DNA of 64,000 nucleotides from Paenibacillus lautus NBRC 15380 (lineage in GTDB: Bacteria > Bacillota > Bacilli > Paenibacillales > Paenibacillaceae): positions 434,001-498,000 of the forward strand of contig NZ_BIMF01000001.1 in the NCBI RefSeq assembly GCF_004000945.1. The letters run 5' to 3'. Positions 18,819 to 26,090 of this stretch are shown in pieces (the first letter of the stretch is position 1; each line of letters opens with the position of its first letter). The position numbers and the translations under genes are program-made. A model generated the notes under the pieces. It saw nothing but the letters and a program-made list of their open reading frames with translations, was not told where the DNA came from and did not search any database.

Positions 18819-18938
18819 TATTTATTACAGATTATACCTTATGGGCTTGTTGTTAGGTAGGTTTTATAGGCGCATGTCTATCCATAATATATTGCTGGGC
18901 AAACCCTCGAGCAGAGTTAAAACGTAATTTGTGTATGC

Positions 18939-18973
18939 AAAAAAACAGAGCGTTAATTGAATCAACGCTCTGT
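18939..18973 (-). terminator. Terminator after metallophosphoesterase gene
   Basis: A perfect 10-bp stem ACAGAGCGTT/AACGCTCTGT with a nine-base loop, followed on the minus strand by T6. It begins 13 bases beyond the stop codon. Confidence 0.95.
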
Positions 18974-18985
18974 TCTATTCAGACA

Positions 18986-20230
18986 TTACTTTTTAAAAGT
19001 CACCTTCTTAGATAATCCATCTTCCAGGTTCATCTCACCTTTATGGCGAACGAATACATTTTGGTTTCCTTCAAATTTCGGAGGGTTCTTCGGATCATAG
19101 TCAACCCAGCGACTATTCCCATTCCCATTCACAGAATATTCCATATATTGAGTAGCACCAATGAGCTCATTTTTCTTATCATCTGCTTCAACATGAGGTG
19201 GTAATTGAGCAACAGTACCCTGATGCACACCCAGCTCTTTAATGACTTTATCTGTTTTATAATCATACGCTTTTATTACAACATCATTTCCGTTCACTTC
19301 AACCTCAAGTCCCTGTTTAAAATCATTGCCCGTCGACACTTCACCACCATTAGGCCCTGCCGATGCCCAGCCCGCCTGAATCCCAGCGGTGTTCACAACA
19401 GTAAAACCACGTTGATCTCCACCTTCTACTACCTTTTTACCTGCCCAATCCGGAAGATTCAGATCCCAGTGACTGTGGCTTGTAAAAAGAATGACTTGCG
19501 GGTAATCCTTTAAGATAGCTTCTAATTTAGCCTGGTCTAAGTAATCCCCTGTATACGGCGATTGATTGGAGCCCGAAATACTGTCCTTGAGGATATGGTG
19601 ACTAAAGAGGAAGATGGGTTTATTTGGATCATTCTTTGAATATTCCTCAAGATTCTGCTTTAACCAATCAAGCTGCTCATCGCTAAGATAAACCTCATCC
19701 CACAAAGACTCATCATGGTAGTGCATATATTTTTCGGTTCCTAAGAAAAGGAACGGATAACCATCTAGCTCTTTTTTGTGGTACACTTTCTCTTCGCCAG
19801 TAAAGTTATAAAAGTTTTGGAGCATTTCGGATTCTGGCGTATGATTTGGCCACGTGTTTTGCGCTAATGTGTTCGGTGTTGCCCATTTCGGTTTATAAAA
19901 CTCATGATTTCCTATGCTGTACCATACATTTTCTGGATGAGGATTATGATCTAACACCTGTTGTACGGCTTGATATTCAAAATCCCACCCTCGGTCTGTA
20001 ATATCACCATTTACGATTAATGCTTTTGAAGTTGGGTTTACCTGTTTCATATCATTAAGCACATGCTTAAAGTCATTGTAATCCCCTTGAATGTCACTAA
20101 TGACATCAAAAGTAAGACCTGGATTTTTTGAAAATTGATGTTCATCCAGTTTTGCTTGAGCTGATCCTGAAAAAGCACCTATATTGAAAATAATAGATGT
20201 TGCCATAATACCTGTTAGTAACTTCTTCAC
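18986..20230 (-). CDS. Secreted metallophosphoesterase
   Basis: A 414-residue exported phosphoesterase. The signal peptide MKKLLTGIMATSIIFNIG ends near AQA at residue 26. Metal-binding motifs of the calcineurin-like fold are visible: ISDIQGD, VNGDITDRG, SIGNHEF, LFSHH and FTSHSHWD. A C-terminal domain of about 110 residues resembles DUF4073, seen in Bacillus relatives. The start is GTG with AGGAGG seven bases upstream. It is clearly AT-richer than the sugar genes beside it and has its own terminator, so it looks like an independently acquired single-gene unit. Substrate unknown. Confidence 0.88.
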   Translation of the reverse strand: MKKLLTGIMATSIIFNIGAFSGSAQAKLDEHQFSKNPGLTFDVISDIQGDYNDFKHVLNDMKQVNPTSKALIVNGDITDRGWDFEYQAVQQVLDHNPHPENVWYSIGNHEFYKPKWATPNTLAQNTWPNHTPESEMLQNFYNFTGEEKVYHKKELDGYPFLFLGTEKYMHYHDESLWDEVYLSDEQLDWLKQNLEEYSKNDPNKPIFLFSHHILKDSISGSNQSPYTGDYLDQAKLEAILKDYPQVILFTSHSHWDLNLPDWAGKKVVEGGDQRGFTVVNTAGIQAGWASAGPNGGEVSTGNDFKQGLEVEVNGNDVVIKAYDYKTDKVIKELGVHQGTVAQLPPHVEADDKKNELIGATQYMEYSVNGNGNSRWVDYDPKNPPKFEGNQNVFVRHKGEMNLEDGLSKKVTFKK

Positions 20231-20390
20231 AATTATTCCTCCTAGTTATCATCATTTTCAGAATATTATCCGCAAAACGAAAGTTTCTATATTATAGTAA
20301 ACCGGAAATATTAAGGTAATATTCTCCTAGAGTAAATAATGCACAAAAATATGTAAATAAACCAAAGCTACAACAATATTTAGAGAAAAT

Positions 20391-20418
20391 AAAAACACAT
20401 TCGAATGTGAATGTGTTT
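20391..20418 (-). terminator. Terminator after immunity gene
   Basis: Stem AAACACATTC/GAATGTGTTT with a short loop, continuing into TTATTTTC on the minus strand, just after the immunity-gene stop. Confidence 0.85.
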
Positions 20419-20428
20419 GCGCATCGTA

Positions 20429-20761
20429 CTAACCTATAAAAACAACGATTCCATCCCGATGAGTAAATGCATGGGGAACCTCAGACTCAATTAATTCAAT
20501 TCTCTCAAATATCTTCCTTTGCTTGTTCTCAGTCAGGTTATTCTTCGCCCAATCTTTTATTTTTGATAATTCATCTATAATAAGTGGAAAATCTTCTTCA
20601 ACTAAGTCTATTCCAACAGGAAATACCTTCGTCCATTTAAGTCCTAATTCCTCGATTGCGGGCTCCCAACATTCTTGAAAAAAAGACTCTGTAGCTATAG
20701 GAATAAAAAACTTCTCTTCGAACTCATCCTTTGCGTCTAGAATCATAACACTAATCGACAT
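20429..20761 (-). CDS. Probable immunity protein of polymorphic toxin
   Basis: A 110-residue acidic protein with no signal peptide. Its ATG shares the TGATG junction with the toxin-domain stop, and GGAGG lies nine bases upstream, so translation is coupled. Small acidic proteins directly after polymorphic toxin C-termini are normally the cognate immunity factors. I do not recognise a named family. It is AT-rich like the toxin domain. If the toxin is inactive because of the upstream frameshift, this gene could still protect against toxins of sister strains. Confidence 0.72.
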   Translation of the reverse strand: MSISVMILDAKDEFEEKFFIPIATESFFQECWEPAIEELGLKWTKVFPVGIDLVEEDFPLIIDELSKIKDWAKNNLTENKQRKIFERIELIESEVPHAFTHRDGIVVFIG

Positions 20762-21194
20762 CACTTTTTCCCTCCAAACAATACATCAAACGTGTAATCT
20801 GGAAACTCTTTTTTTAATTGTCTTAAGCTGTTCTCTGCAGCTTGTCTTAATTCAGGAGTATCACCATCAAGTCTAAAGATGAAAGTCCGAATATCTTTTA
20901 TTTGATCCAGTGTTGGTATGTTTGGATCCCCATTTTTAGTAGCTCTGGTGGCTGTAGCTTCTGCAATATTTTCAATTCTTTTTCTTGTTTTACCCAATAT
21001 TTGTTTATCCGTAAATTGCTGAGGTGTTTGTGCAGGTAATCCCGTTTTTGGATTAATAATATCCAATCCCTTAGCTGCTTTATCTTCATAGAAAATACCA
21101 TTATCCAAGTCTATCTCATCTAATTCACCAATTGGTTTTCCAGTATGATCAACAATTTCAACTTCTTTTATTGTCTTAGCTTTTGGGCTACCAA
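20761..21194 (-). pseudogene. C-terminal toxin domain, out of frame with its N-terminal half
   Basis: This open frame encodes the toxin tip: KTIKEVEIVDHTGKPIGELD, then EIDLDNGIFYEDKAAKGLD and a helical tail ending FDVLFGGKK. The spacing of acidic residues and the EDK triad recalls the ExK motif of PD-(D/E)XK nucleases, which is inference only. No start codon with a ribosome binding site is present here. The frame continues from the WXG100 gene upstream if the C6 run at 21208-21213 (G6 on the coding strand) had seven bases: the joint then reads EMGGKDQTIGSPKAKTIKEV and gives a 366-residue protein. Confidence 0.75.
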
Positions 21195-21860
21195 TTGTCT
21201 GATCCTTCCCCCCATCTCATTCATTCGCTCTTGCTCGGCCTGTATCCTTTCACCGAATTTCTCGCGGGTGTCGCCAACGTCAAATGCCATTTTGGCACCC
21301 CATATGGTCGTATTCAAGACCTCCTCGGCAGTCCCTATTGTAACATCGTAAGCCATCTGTTTACCGGTTCCGATCGGGTCTTCAACCAAGGCGTTTGCCT
21401 TATCTTCAACCGCACCCAACATCTCGGCGGCCCCCGATTTCGCACCTTTCCCGAAGTCCTTGGCTTCATCACCCAGATCTTTGAGTTGGTCACCAAACGA
21501 CTTTACTTCAATGGCCTTACCATAGTGGACATTGCTCGTCCCTGCAGAGTTTAAAATCTGTGGAGCCGCACACCTGGGGTCTAACTGGCCCTGCTCATTG
21601 TCCACCTGCATGAATTTGTATGCGATTCTCTTCAATTCCTGACTGGTCACCTGCATATGCTCGATCGTCAATTTCATGTCGCGATAGGCCTGCTCGAACT
21701 CATAATAAAATCTCGAACACGTCGTACCATCCCAACACGACGCCAGCATCTGAATCTGTTGATTTAGCGTGTTTTTGTTCGCTTCCAGCTGATTAGAGGC
21801 CCTGTTGAATTGATCCGACACTGCCAACAGCATCTCAGGAGGCACAAGTATCTTGGACAT
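21168..21860 (-). CDS. WXG100-type toxin, N-terminal and pre-toxin part (frameshifted)
   Basis: A 230-residue frame. Residues 1-95 are a WXG100/ESAT-6-like helical hairpin with the turn SCWDGTT near residue 44, used for type VII (Esx/Yuk) secretion. The middle, about 105-215, is a pre-toxin connector rich in Lys, Asp and Gly. The frame then runs into an early TAA after VAQKLRQ because of the G6 run described for the next entry. GAGG precedes the ATG. The ordinary layout is WXG domain, linker, C-terminal toxin, immunity gene. Either the base loss is real, or it is a slippage site or sequencing error. No secretion machinery is in the window. Confidence 0.85.
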   Translation of the reverse strand: MSKILVPPEMLLAVSDQFNRASNQLEANKNTLNQQIQMLASCWDGTTCSRFYYEFEQAYRDMKLTIEHMQVTSQELKRIAYKFMQVDNEQGQLDPRCAAPQILNSAGTSNVHYGKAIEVKSFGDQLKDLGDEAKDFGKGAKSGAAEMLGAVEDKANALVEDPIGTGKQMAYDVTIGTAEEVLNTTIWGAKMAFDVGDTREKFGERIQAEQERMNEMGGRIRQLVAQKLRQ

Positions 21861-22240
21861 AGATCAACCTCTTCGTCATTTTGTTAGATAGTCATTCTAC
21901 TCCATTTCAAATAATTGGAAAAGGTTCCAAGGTCCTCTTTATCTGGAGTAACGACTCAGTCGAAAATTCCCTAGCGATGCATCGATCTGCAAAAGCATGT
22001 AAAAAAAACCGGTTCAGCTACACTCCAAAGTCATTCGATGTTCATAACACTGTAGGCTTCTCAAATATATCTTTACACTTCCCCAATAACAGGATCTACG
22101 AACTTATTCTTTATAAATGCACTTCGCAAGAAAGTCTTCCAGGATCGTTTTACAGGTATACTCGCTTTAGGCTGCACTTCATTTTCTCATTTTTCCATTT
22201 TCCTAACCCACTCCAACTCTGTCACCTGGGGCTTAGGTTG
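21861..22240. other. Intergenic stretch without recognisable gene
   Basis: Between the divergent toxin and TetR genes. An open frame exists on the plus strand but has no ribosome binding site and no family resemblance. It must carry the minus-strand toxin promoter, which I could not pinpoint. Confidence 0.5.
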
Positions 22241-22303
22241 TTGACACTGCAGGGTCATACAGGTACATTTATGACTAAAAGTCATATAATGACTAATGGT
22301 CAT
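22241..22303 (+). promoter_or_regulatory. TetR promoter with two operator palindromes
   Basis: TTGACA (22241-22246) and TACATT (22264-22269) are 17 bases apart. Directly downstream are ATGACTAAAAGTCAT (22271-22285) and ATGACTAATGGTCAT (22289-22303), two palindromes 18 bases apart. Their position over the start of transcription fits autorepression by the TetR protein. Confidence 0.8.
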
Positions 22304-22353
22304 ATTTTTAGTTCGCGTTAATAAACTAAATTTAGCCAAAAAGAGGTCTCTAC

Positions 22354-22956
22354 ATGTTAAGAAAACAAAGAAAAAATGAATTGAAAGAGCTGATTTTCTC
22401 CACTTCCCTGCAATTGTTCAAAGAAAAAGGCTATGAACGGGTGACTGTCGACGAGATTACACAAGCTTGCGGGATTGCCAAAGGAACGTTTTATAATTAT
22501 TTTCCGAGAAAAGATACAATCTTGCTTCATTTAGGAAGCTACCAGATGGAAGTTGTTCATCAAGCGATCAGTCATACGTCGAATTTGCCCGGAAATAAGG
22601 AACGATTACTAACTATATTTAGAGAGCTGTTCGGTTATCTTGAAGAAAATCGTGATTTGGTAAAGGTCGTTTACTTTGAGCTCTTCCATTCGCCTATGCT
22701 CATGGAGCAGGAAGGGAAGCAAGTCAAAGATTTTCAAGCTGCACTGATACCTATTATGAAGGAAGGCATTGCCAAAAAAGAACTAAAAGGACATATGAAT
22801 CCGGAAAGCTTATCGTCCCTTGTGATTTCAATTTATTTTCAAACCGTTATGAATTGGCTCTCATTCCCCGATCAGGTTCAGAATCCGGTTTCGATGTTCT
22901 TGGATCAATTCGAAATGGTTTGGGAGGGGATTGGAGTCAACAAGAAGGGAGAATAA
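22354..22956 (+). CDS. TetR/AcrR family repressor
   Basis: A 200-residue DNA-binding repressor. The N-terminal HTH reads RVTVDEITQACGIAKGTFYN at about residues 29-48, followed by YFPRKD as in most TetR proteins. The C-terminal half is the helical ligand-binding and dimer domain. AGAGG is seven bases before the ATG. It is followed after four bases by an FAD monooxygenase gene, so the pair forms a chemical-response operon in which a ligand of the repressor, probably an aromatic or quinone-like compound, induces its own oxidation. The ligand is inference. Confidence 0.92.
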   Translation: MLRKQRKNELKELIFSTSLQLFKEKGYERVTVDEITQACGIAKGTFYNYFPRKDTILLHLGSYQMEVVHQAISHTSNLPGNKERLLTIFRELFGYLEENRDLVKVVYFELFHSPMLMEQEGKQVKDFQAALIPIMKEGIAKKELKGHMNPESLSSLVISIYFQTVMNWLSFPDQVQNPVSMFLDQFEMVWEGIGVNKKGE

Positions 22957-22960
22957 TGAA

Positions 22961-24109
22961 GTGGCAAAAATCACGATTATAGGCGGAGGAATCGGCGGGT
23001 TATGCACGGCCTATGCATTACAGCAGAGAGGATATAATGTCACGCTGTGCGAAGGCGCAGGCACGTATCAATCACTTGGTGCAGGTCTTGGGATCGGTGC
23101 TAACGCGCTAAAAGCTTTAGAAAAAATAGGACTTAAGCAACAAGTGATGGAACACAGCAAAGTGCTGCGCAAAATGATTATTATGTCCGATCAAGGAAAG
23201 CCCATTACCGAAACGGATTCTCTTATGGTCAGTGAACGCTTCGGTACGGATAATGTCACGATACATAGAGCAGATCTTCTGCTTGCCCTAAGGAATGCGT
23301 TAAAGCCCGGAACGATCGTCTTAAATAAGCGATGCGTAGATTTTGTGCAGGAACAAAACGGTGTGACACTTTCGTTCGAAGATGGAGAGACCATTTCCTC
23401 GGATGCCGTAGTGGCTGCGGATGGAATCAACTCCATTTTCCGCAGAAAGTTAGTGCCGGGTTCCACACCAAGGTATGCCGGCTATACGTGCTGGCGAGCT
23501 GTGATTCCTGTTAACGATATCGTGATCGATGATCTTGTGGCCACGGAGACATGGGGGCCATCTGGACGATTTGGCATTGTTCCACTTGCTGGCGGTAAAA
23601 TCTATTGGTTTGCCTGTGTCAAAGCGAAGGCACGTGATTCGCGGATAGCGAAGTACAGCATTACAGATTTGCTCTCTATCTTTAATGACTTTCATAGGCC
23701 AATTCCACAAATCATCCAGGCTACAGATCAAGAGTCACTCATTCACAATGATATTTTGGATATTAAGCCGATTCAACACTATGCTTTCGGCCGAATTGCC
23801 CTGCTCGGCGATGCAGCACATGCTACCACCCCCAATCTGGGGCAGGGTGCCGGGCAAACGATGGAGGATGCCTATGTCTTGGCAAGATGCTTGGAAACAG
23901 CCGGTGATCTTGTCATGGCATTTAAAGAATATGAAAGAAAAAGATTAGGCCGAACAAAGAAAATTATAAAAATGTCGAACCAAATCGGTCGAATCGCCCA
24001 ACTTGAGAACAAAGGGCTCATCCTGTTAAGGAATTTCGTTTTAAATAAAGTTCCTCCTACAGCGAACATGAAACGATTTGAATTTTTATATGATGTGGAT
24101 TGGGATTAG
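22961..24109 (+). CDS. FAD-dependent aromatic monooxygenase (PHBH fold)
   Basis: A 382-residue flavoprotein of the salicylate/p-hydroxybenzoate hydroxylase class. The nucleotide fold IIGGGIGGLCTAYALQQRG lies near residues 5-23 and the second FAD motif GDAAHATTPNLGQGAGQTME near 280-300. The start is taken as GTG at 22961, which follows GGGAG by nine bases and gives the usual MAKITIIGGG opening; longer frames would overlap the TetR gene. It would insert one oxygen atom into an aromatic ring or similar substrate using NAD(P)H. The substrate is unknown. Confidence 0.9.
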   Translation: MAKITIIGGGIGGLCTAYALQQRGYNVTLCEGAGTYQSLGAGLGIGANALKALEKIGLKQQVMEHSKVLRKMIIMSDQGKPITETDSLMVSERFGTDNVTIHRADLLLALRNALKPGTIVLNKRCVDFVQEQNGVTLSFEDGETISSDAVVAADGINSIFRRKLVPGSTPRYAGYTCWRAVIPVNDIVIDDLVATETWGPSGRFGIVPLAGGKIYWFACVKAKARDSRIAKYSITDLLSIFNDFHRPIPQIIQATDQESLIHNDILDIKPIQHYAFGRIALLGDAAHATTPNLGQGAGQTMEDAYVLARCLETAGDLVMAFKEYERKRLGRTKKIIKMSNQIGRIAQLENKGLILLRNFVLNKVPPTANMKRFEFLYDVDWD

Positions 24110-24238
24110 ATAACTTGCGAAAAGAGTCTGAGATACGAAGATGCTCGGCGCGAAAGCGATGGACCTGGACTCTTGTCCGATGGGCGGCTTTGATCCGGGC
24201 AAGCTTGATCAATGTCTGAATCCCGTGGTTGTTCTTTT

Positions 24239-24270
24239 ATTTCACTAGTGTTATATTCCATATGTGAAAT
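24239..24270 (+). promoter_or_regulatory. Inverted repeat upstream of PadR gene
   Basis: ATTTCAC (24239-24245) and GTGAAAT (24264-24270) are perfect inverted arms around an AT-rich core, with a CACTAGTG palindrome inside. It lies 22 bases before the PadR start, a likely autoregulatory operator. Confidence 0.5.
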
Positions 24271-24292
24271 ATTAAAGACAAGGGGGTCCTTC

Positions 24293-24865
24293 ATGCACCC
24301 TATTTCAAATGTCGAATTCATGCTGATGCAAATGATCGCAGAATGTCGTCAAGCTTCGGGGTACGATATCAAGAAGTTAGTCGATCAACGAGGCTATCGG
24401 GAATGGGCGAATATCGGCACGACTTCAATCTACGTAGGGCTGAGGAAACTGAGCGATAAAGGATGGATTGCATCCGAGGAATCCGACGAAAAATCCGGCA
24501 AGGGACCCATGCCGACCCGGTTTGTCCTCACCGAAGCCGGTATGGTCAAGCTGAAAAATGAAATCCTTGACAGTCTTTCGTCAGCACGGGAGCGCGACAA
24601 CCGCTTCGATCTCGGTTTGGCCGCTTTGCCTCTTATCGGGAAAGACATGGCCATAGCTGCATTGCGGAAACGGTTGGATTTTCTTCGGGAGGCTTCAGAA
24701 GGCATAAAGCAAAAATTCGAATCCCAGGGCGGTGTTCGATTGCCCCTGAACGTAAGGGCGCTGTTCTTGCATCCGATAAGCCTAATGGAGAGTGAGCAAG
24801 CGTTCGTTGCCAGTCTAATTAATGAATTGTCGAAGGAGACCAGGGAATATGACCACAATCATTGA
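24293..24865 (+). CDS. PadR family transcriptional regulator
   Basis: A 190-residue winged-helix repressor. The start is placed at 24293 because AAGGGGG precedes it and the protein then begins with the PadR fold: SNVEFMLMQMIAECRQASGY, the recognition helix TSIYVGLRKLSDKGWIASEE at about residues 45-65, and a TRFVLTEAG wing. The second half is a helical dimerisation domain. Its last codons overlap the start of the BtrH-like gene by 17 bases, so the two are co-expressed and probably functionally linked. Confidence 0.88.
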   Translation: MHPISNVEFMLMQMIAECRQASGYDIKKLVDQRGYREWANIGTTSIYVGLRKLSDKGWIASEESDEKSGKGPMPTRFVLTEAGMVKLKNEILDSLSSARERDNRFDLGLAALPLIGKDMAIAALRKRLDFLREASEGIKQKFESQGGVRLPLNVRALFLHPISLMESEQAFVASLINELSKETREYDHNH

Positions 24866-25829
24866 AGGTTTCGTTCCTTACCAAGGCGAACATTGCGAAA
24901 CGACCACCATGGGCAATTTGATGCAATTTGCAGGAGTCCAGCTATCGGAGCCGATGCTGTTCGGACTCGGACAAGGGCTCGGATTCATTTATTGGGACTC
25001 GAAGGGAATGGATTTTCCGTTCATCGGAGGAAGGGTGAAAGTCGATAAGTTGACGGCCAACCTCGCCGACAGGCTGGGGTTGACCGTCAGAGTCCAAGAA
25101 ACGTCGTCCGTCGACAAAGCGTGGCGGAACGTACGGAGCTGCATCGAACGCGGAATTCCGGTTGGGCTGAAATTGGATTCCTATTACTTGGACTATTTCA
25201 CGAACAAAGTACACTTTGCCGGTCACTATGCGGTCCTATACGGCGTGGATGACGAATACGCCTACATGGCAGATACCAGACAACAGGGCGGACTGGTGAA
25301 GACGCGTTTGACGAGCTTGGCCGCAGCCAGAAACGCAAAGGGTGCCATGAGTTCCCGAAATCGTTCTTTTACGCTCGAGCCAATCGACGCCTTACCGCCG
25401 CTCGTTCCAGCTTTACGCGAATCCTTGACCAAGAATGCGCATGACTATTTGAACCCGCCCATTCGCAATATCGGGAATAAAGGCATTGTAAAAATGAGCA
25501 AAGAGATCCTGAAGTGGCCTTCCCGCAGCAACAATTCCGAACATGATTTATGCCTGACCGCATTGCTGATGGAGCGTGCGGGAACCGGCGGTGCTCTGTT
25601 TCGGAATCTGTATCGGGATTACTTGAAAGAATGCGCCGATCGGTTGGAAGACCCGAGAATCGAACAAGCCTACCTTTTGTTTACGGAGATCGCTCCAATG
25701 TGGGCCAGTGTCTCTGCGGCGATCGACCGTGCCGGAAGATCAGGTAACCACCAGGAGCTACAGCAGGCGTCCAACCTCTTGCTCGAGATTGCAGATAAAG
25801 AACGCGCAGCCATGGAGTTATTGCTGTGA
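24849..25829 (+). CDS. BtrH N-terminal-domain protein (DUF4872-like C-terminus)
   Basis: A 326-residue protein. The first 190 residues resemble the N-terminal domain of butirosin protein BtrH: EGFVPYQGEHCETTTMGNLM carries a Cys in a cysteine-peptidase/acyltransferase-like position (Cys15), and VHFAGHYAVLYGVDD supplies a His near residue 125 and Asp residues after it. The rest is helical, like DUF4872. BtrH transfers an acyl group from a carrier protein to an aminoglycoside, but no carrier or antibiotic genes occur here, so acyl transfer or peptide cleavage on another molecule is possible. The ATG lies inside the end of padR, behind AAGGAG. Confidence 0.75.
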   Translation: MTTIIEGFVPYQGEHCETTTMGNLMQFAGVQLSEPMLFGLGQGLGFIYWDSKGMDFPFIGGRVKVDKLTANLADRLGLTVRVQETSSVDKAWRNVRSCIERGIPVGLKLDSYYLDYFTNKVHFAGHYAVLYGVDDEYAYMADTRQQGGLVKTRLTSLAAARNAKGAMSSRNRSFTLEPIDALPPLVPALRESLTKNAHDYLNPPIRNIGNKGIVKMSKEILKWPSRSNNSEHDLCLTALLMERAGTGGALFRNLYRDYLKECADRLEDPRIEQAYLLFTEIAPMWASVSAAIDRAGRSGNHQELQQASNLLLEIADKERAAMELLL

Positions 25830-25897
25830 AAGTGATTGGCATACCGCCGGCTGACAAGCAAATCCATGGATTTTCGGAAGTAAGTCGAGAAACGGAT

Positions 25898-25934
25898 AAA
25901 ACCAGCCCCGCACGTTTCTGTGCGGAGCTGGTTT
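25898..25934 (+). terminator. Hairpin terminator between convergent genes
   Basis: AACCAGC-CCGCAC pairs with GTGCGG-GCTGGTT around a six-base loop. On the minus strand the stem ends in TTTTATCC, so it may serve the convergent PTS gene as well. A weaker ATAATGGC/GCCATTAT stem follows at about 25970-26008. Confidence 0.65.
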
Positions 25935-26090
25935 CAATGGAATGGTTCTATAAAACCCAAATATGATGAGATAATGGCAGGATTAACTCCAACAGATCAG
26001 CCATTATCCTTCTGCTAGTAAGCCAAGCTCCTTGGCTCCTTTTGCCCACCCAACCAATGGCTAGGTGAAGTCACTCCACTCAGTCTTGAA

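Noticed and set aside
21881..22321. Open frame of 146 codons upstream of tetR
   Set aside because: It overlaps the TetR promoter and operators, lacks a ribosome site, and shows no domain.
24106..24321. Minus-strand small open frame between the monooxygenase and padR genes
   Set aside because: No ribosome site; it covers the PadR promoter region.
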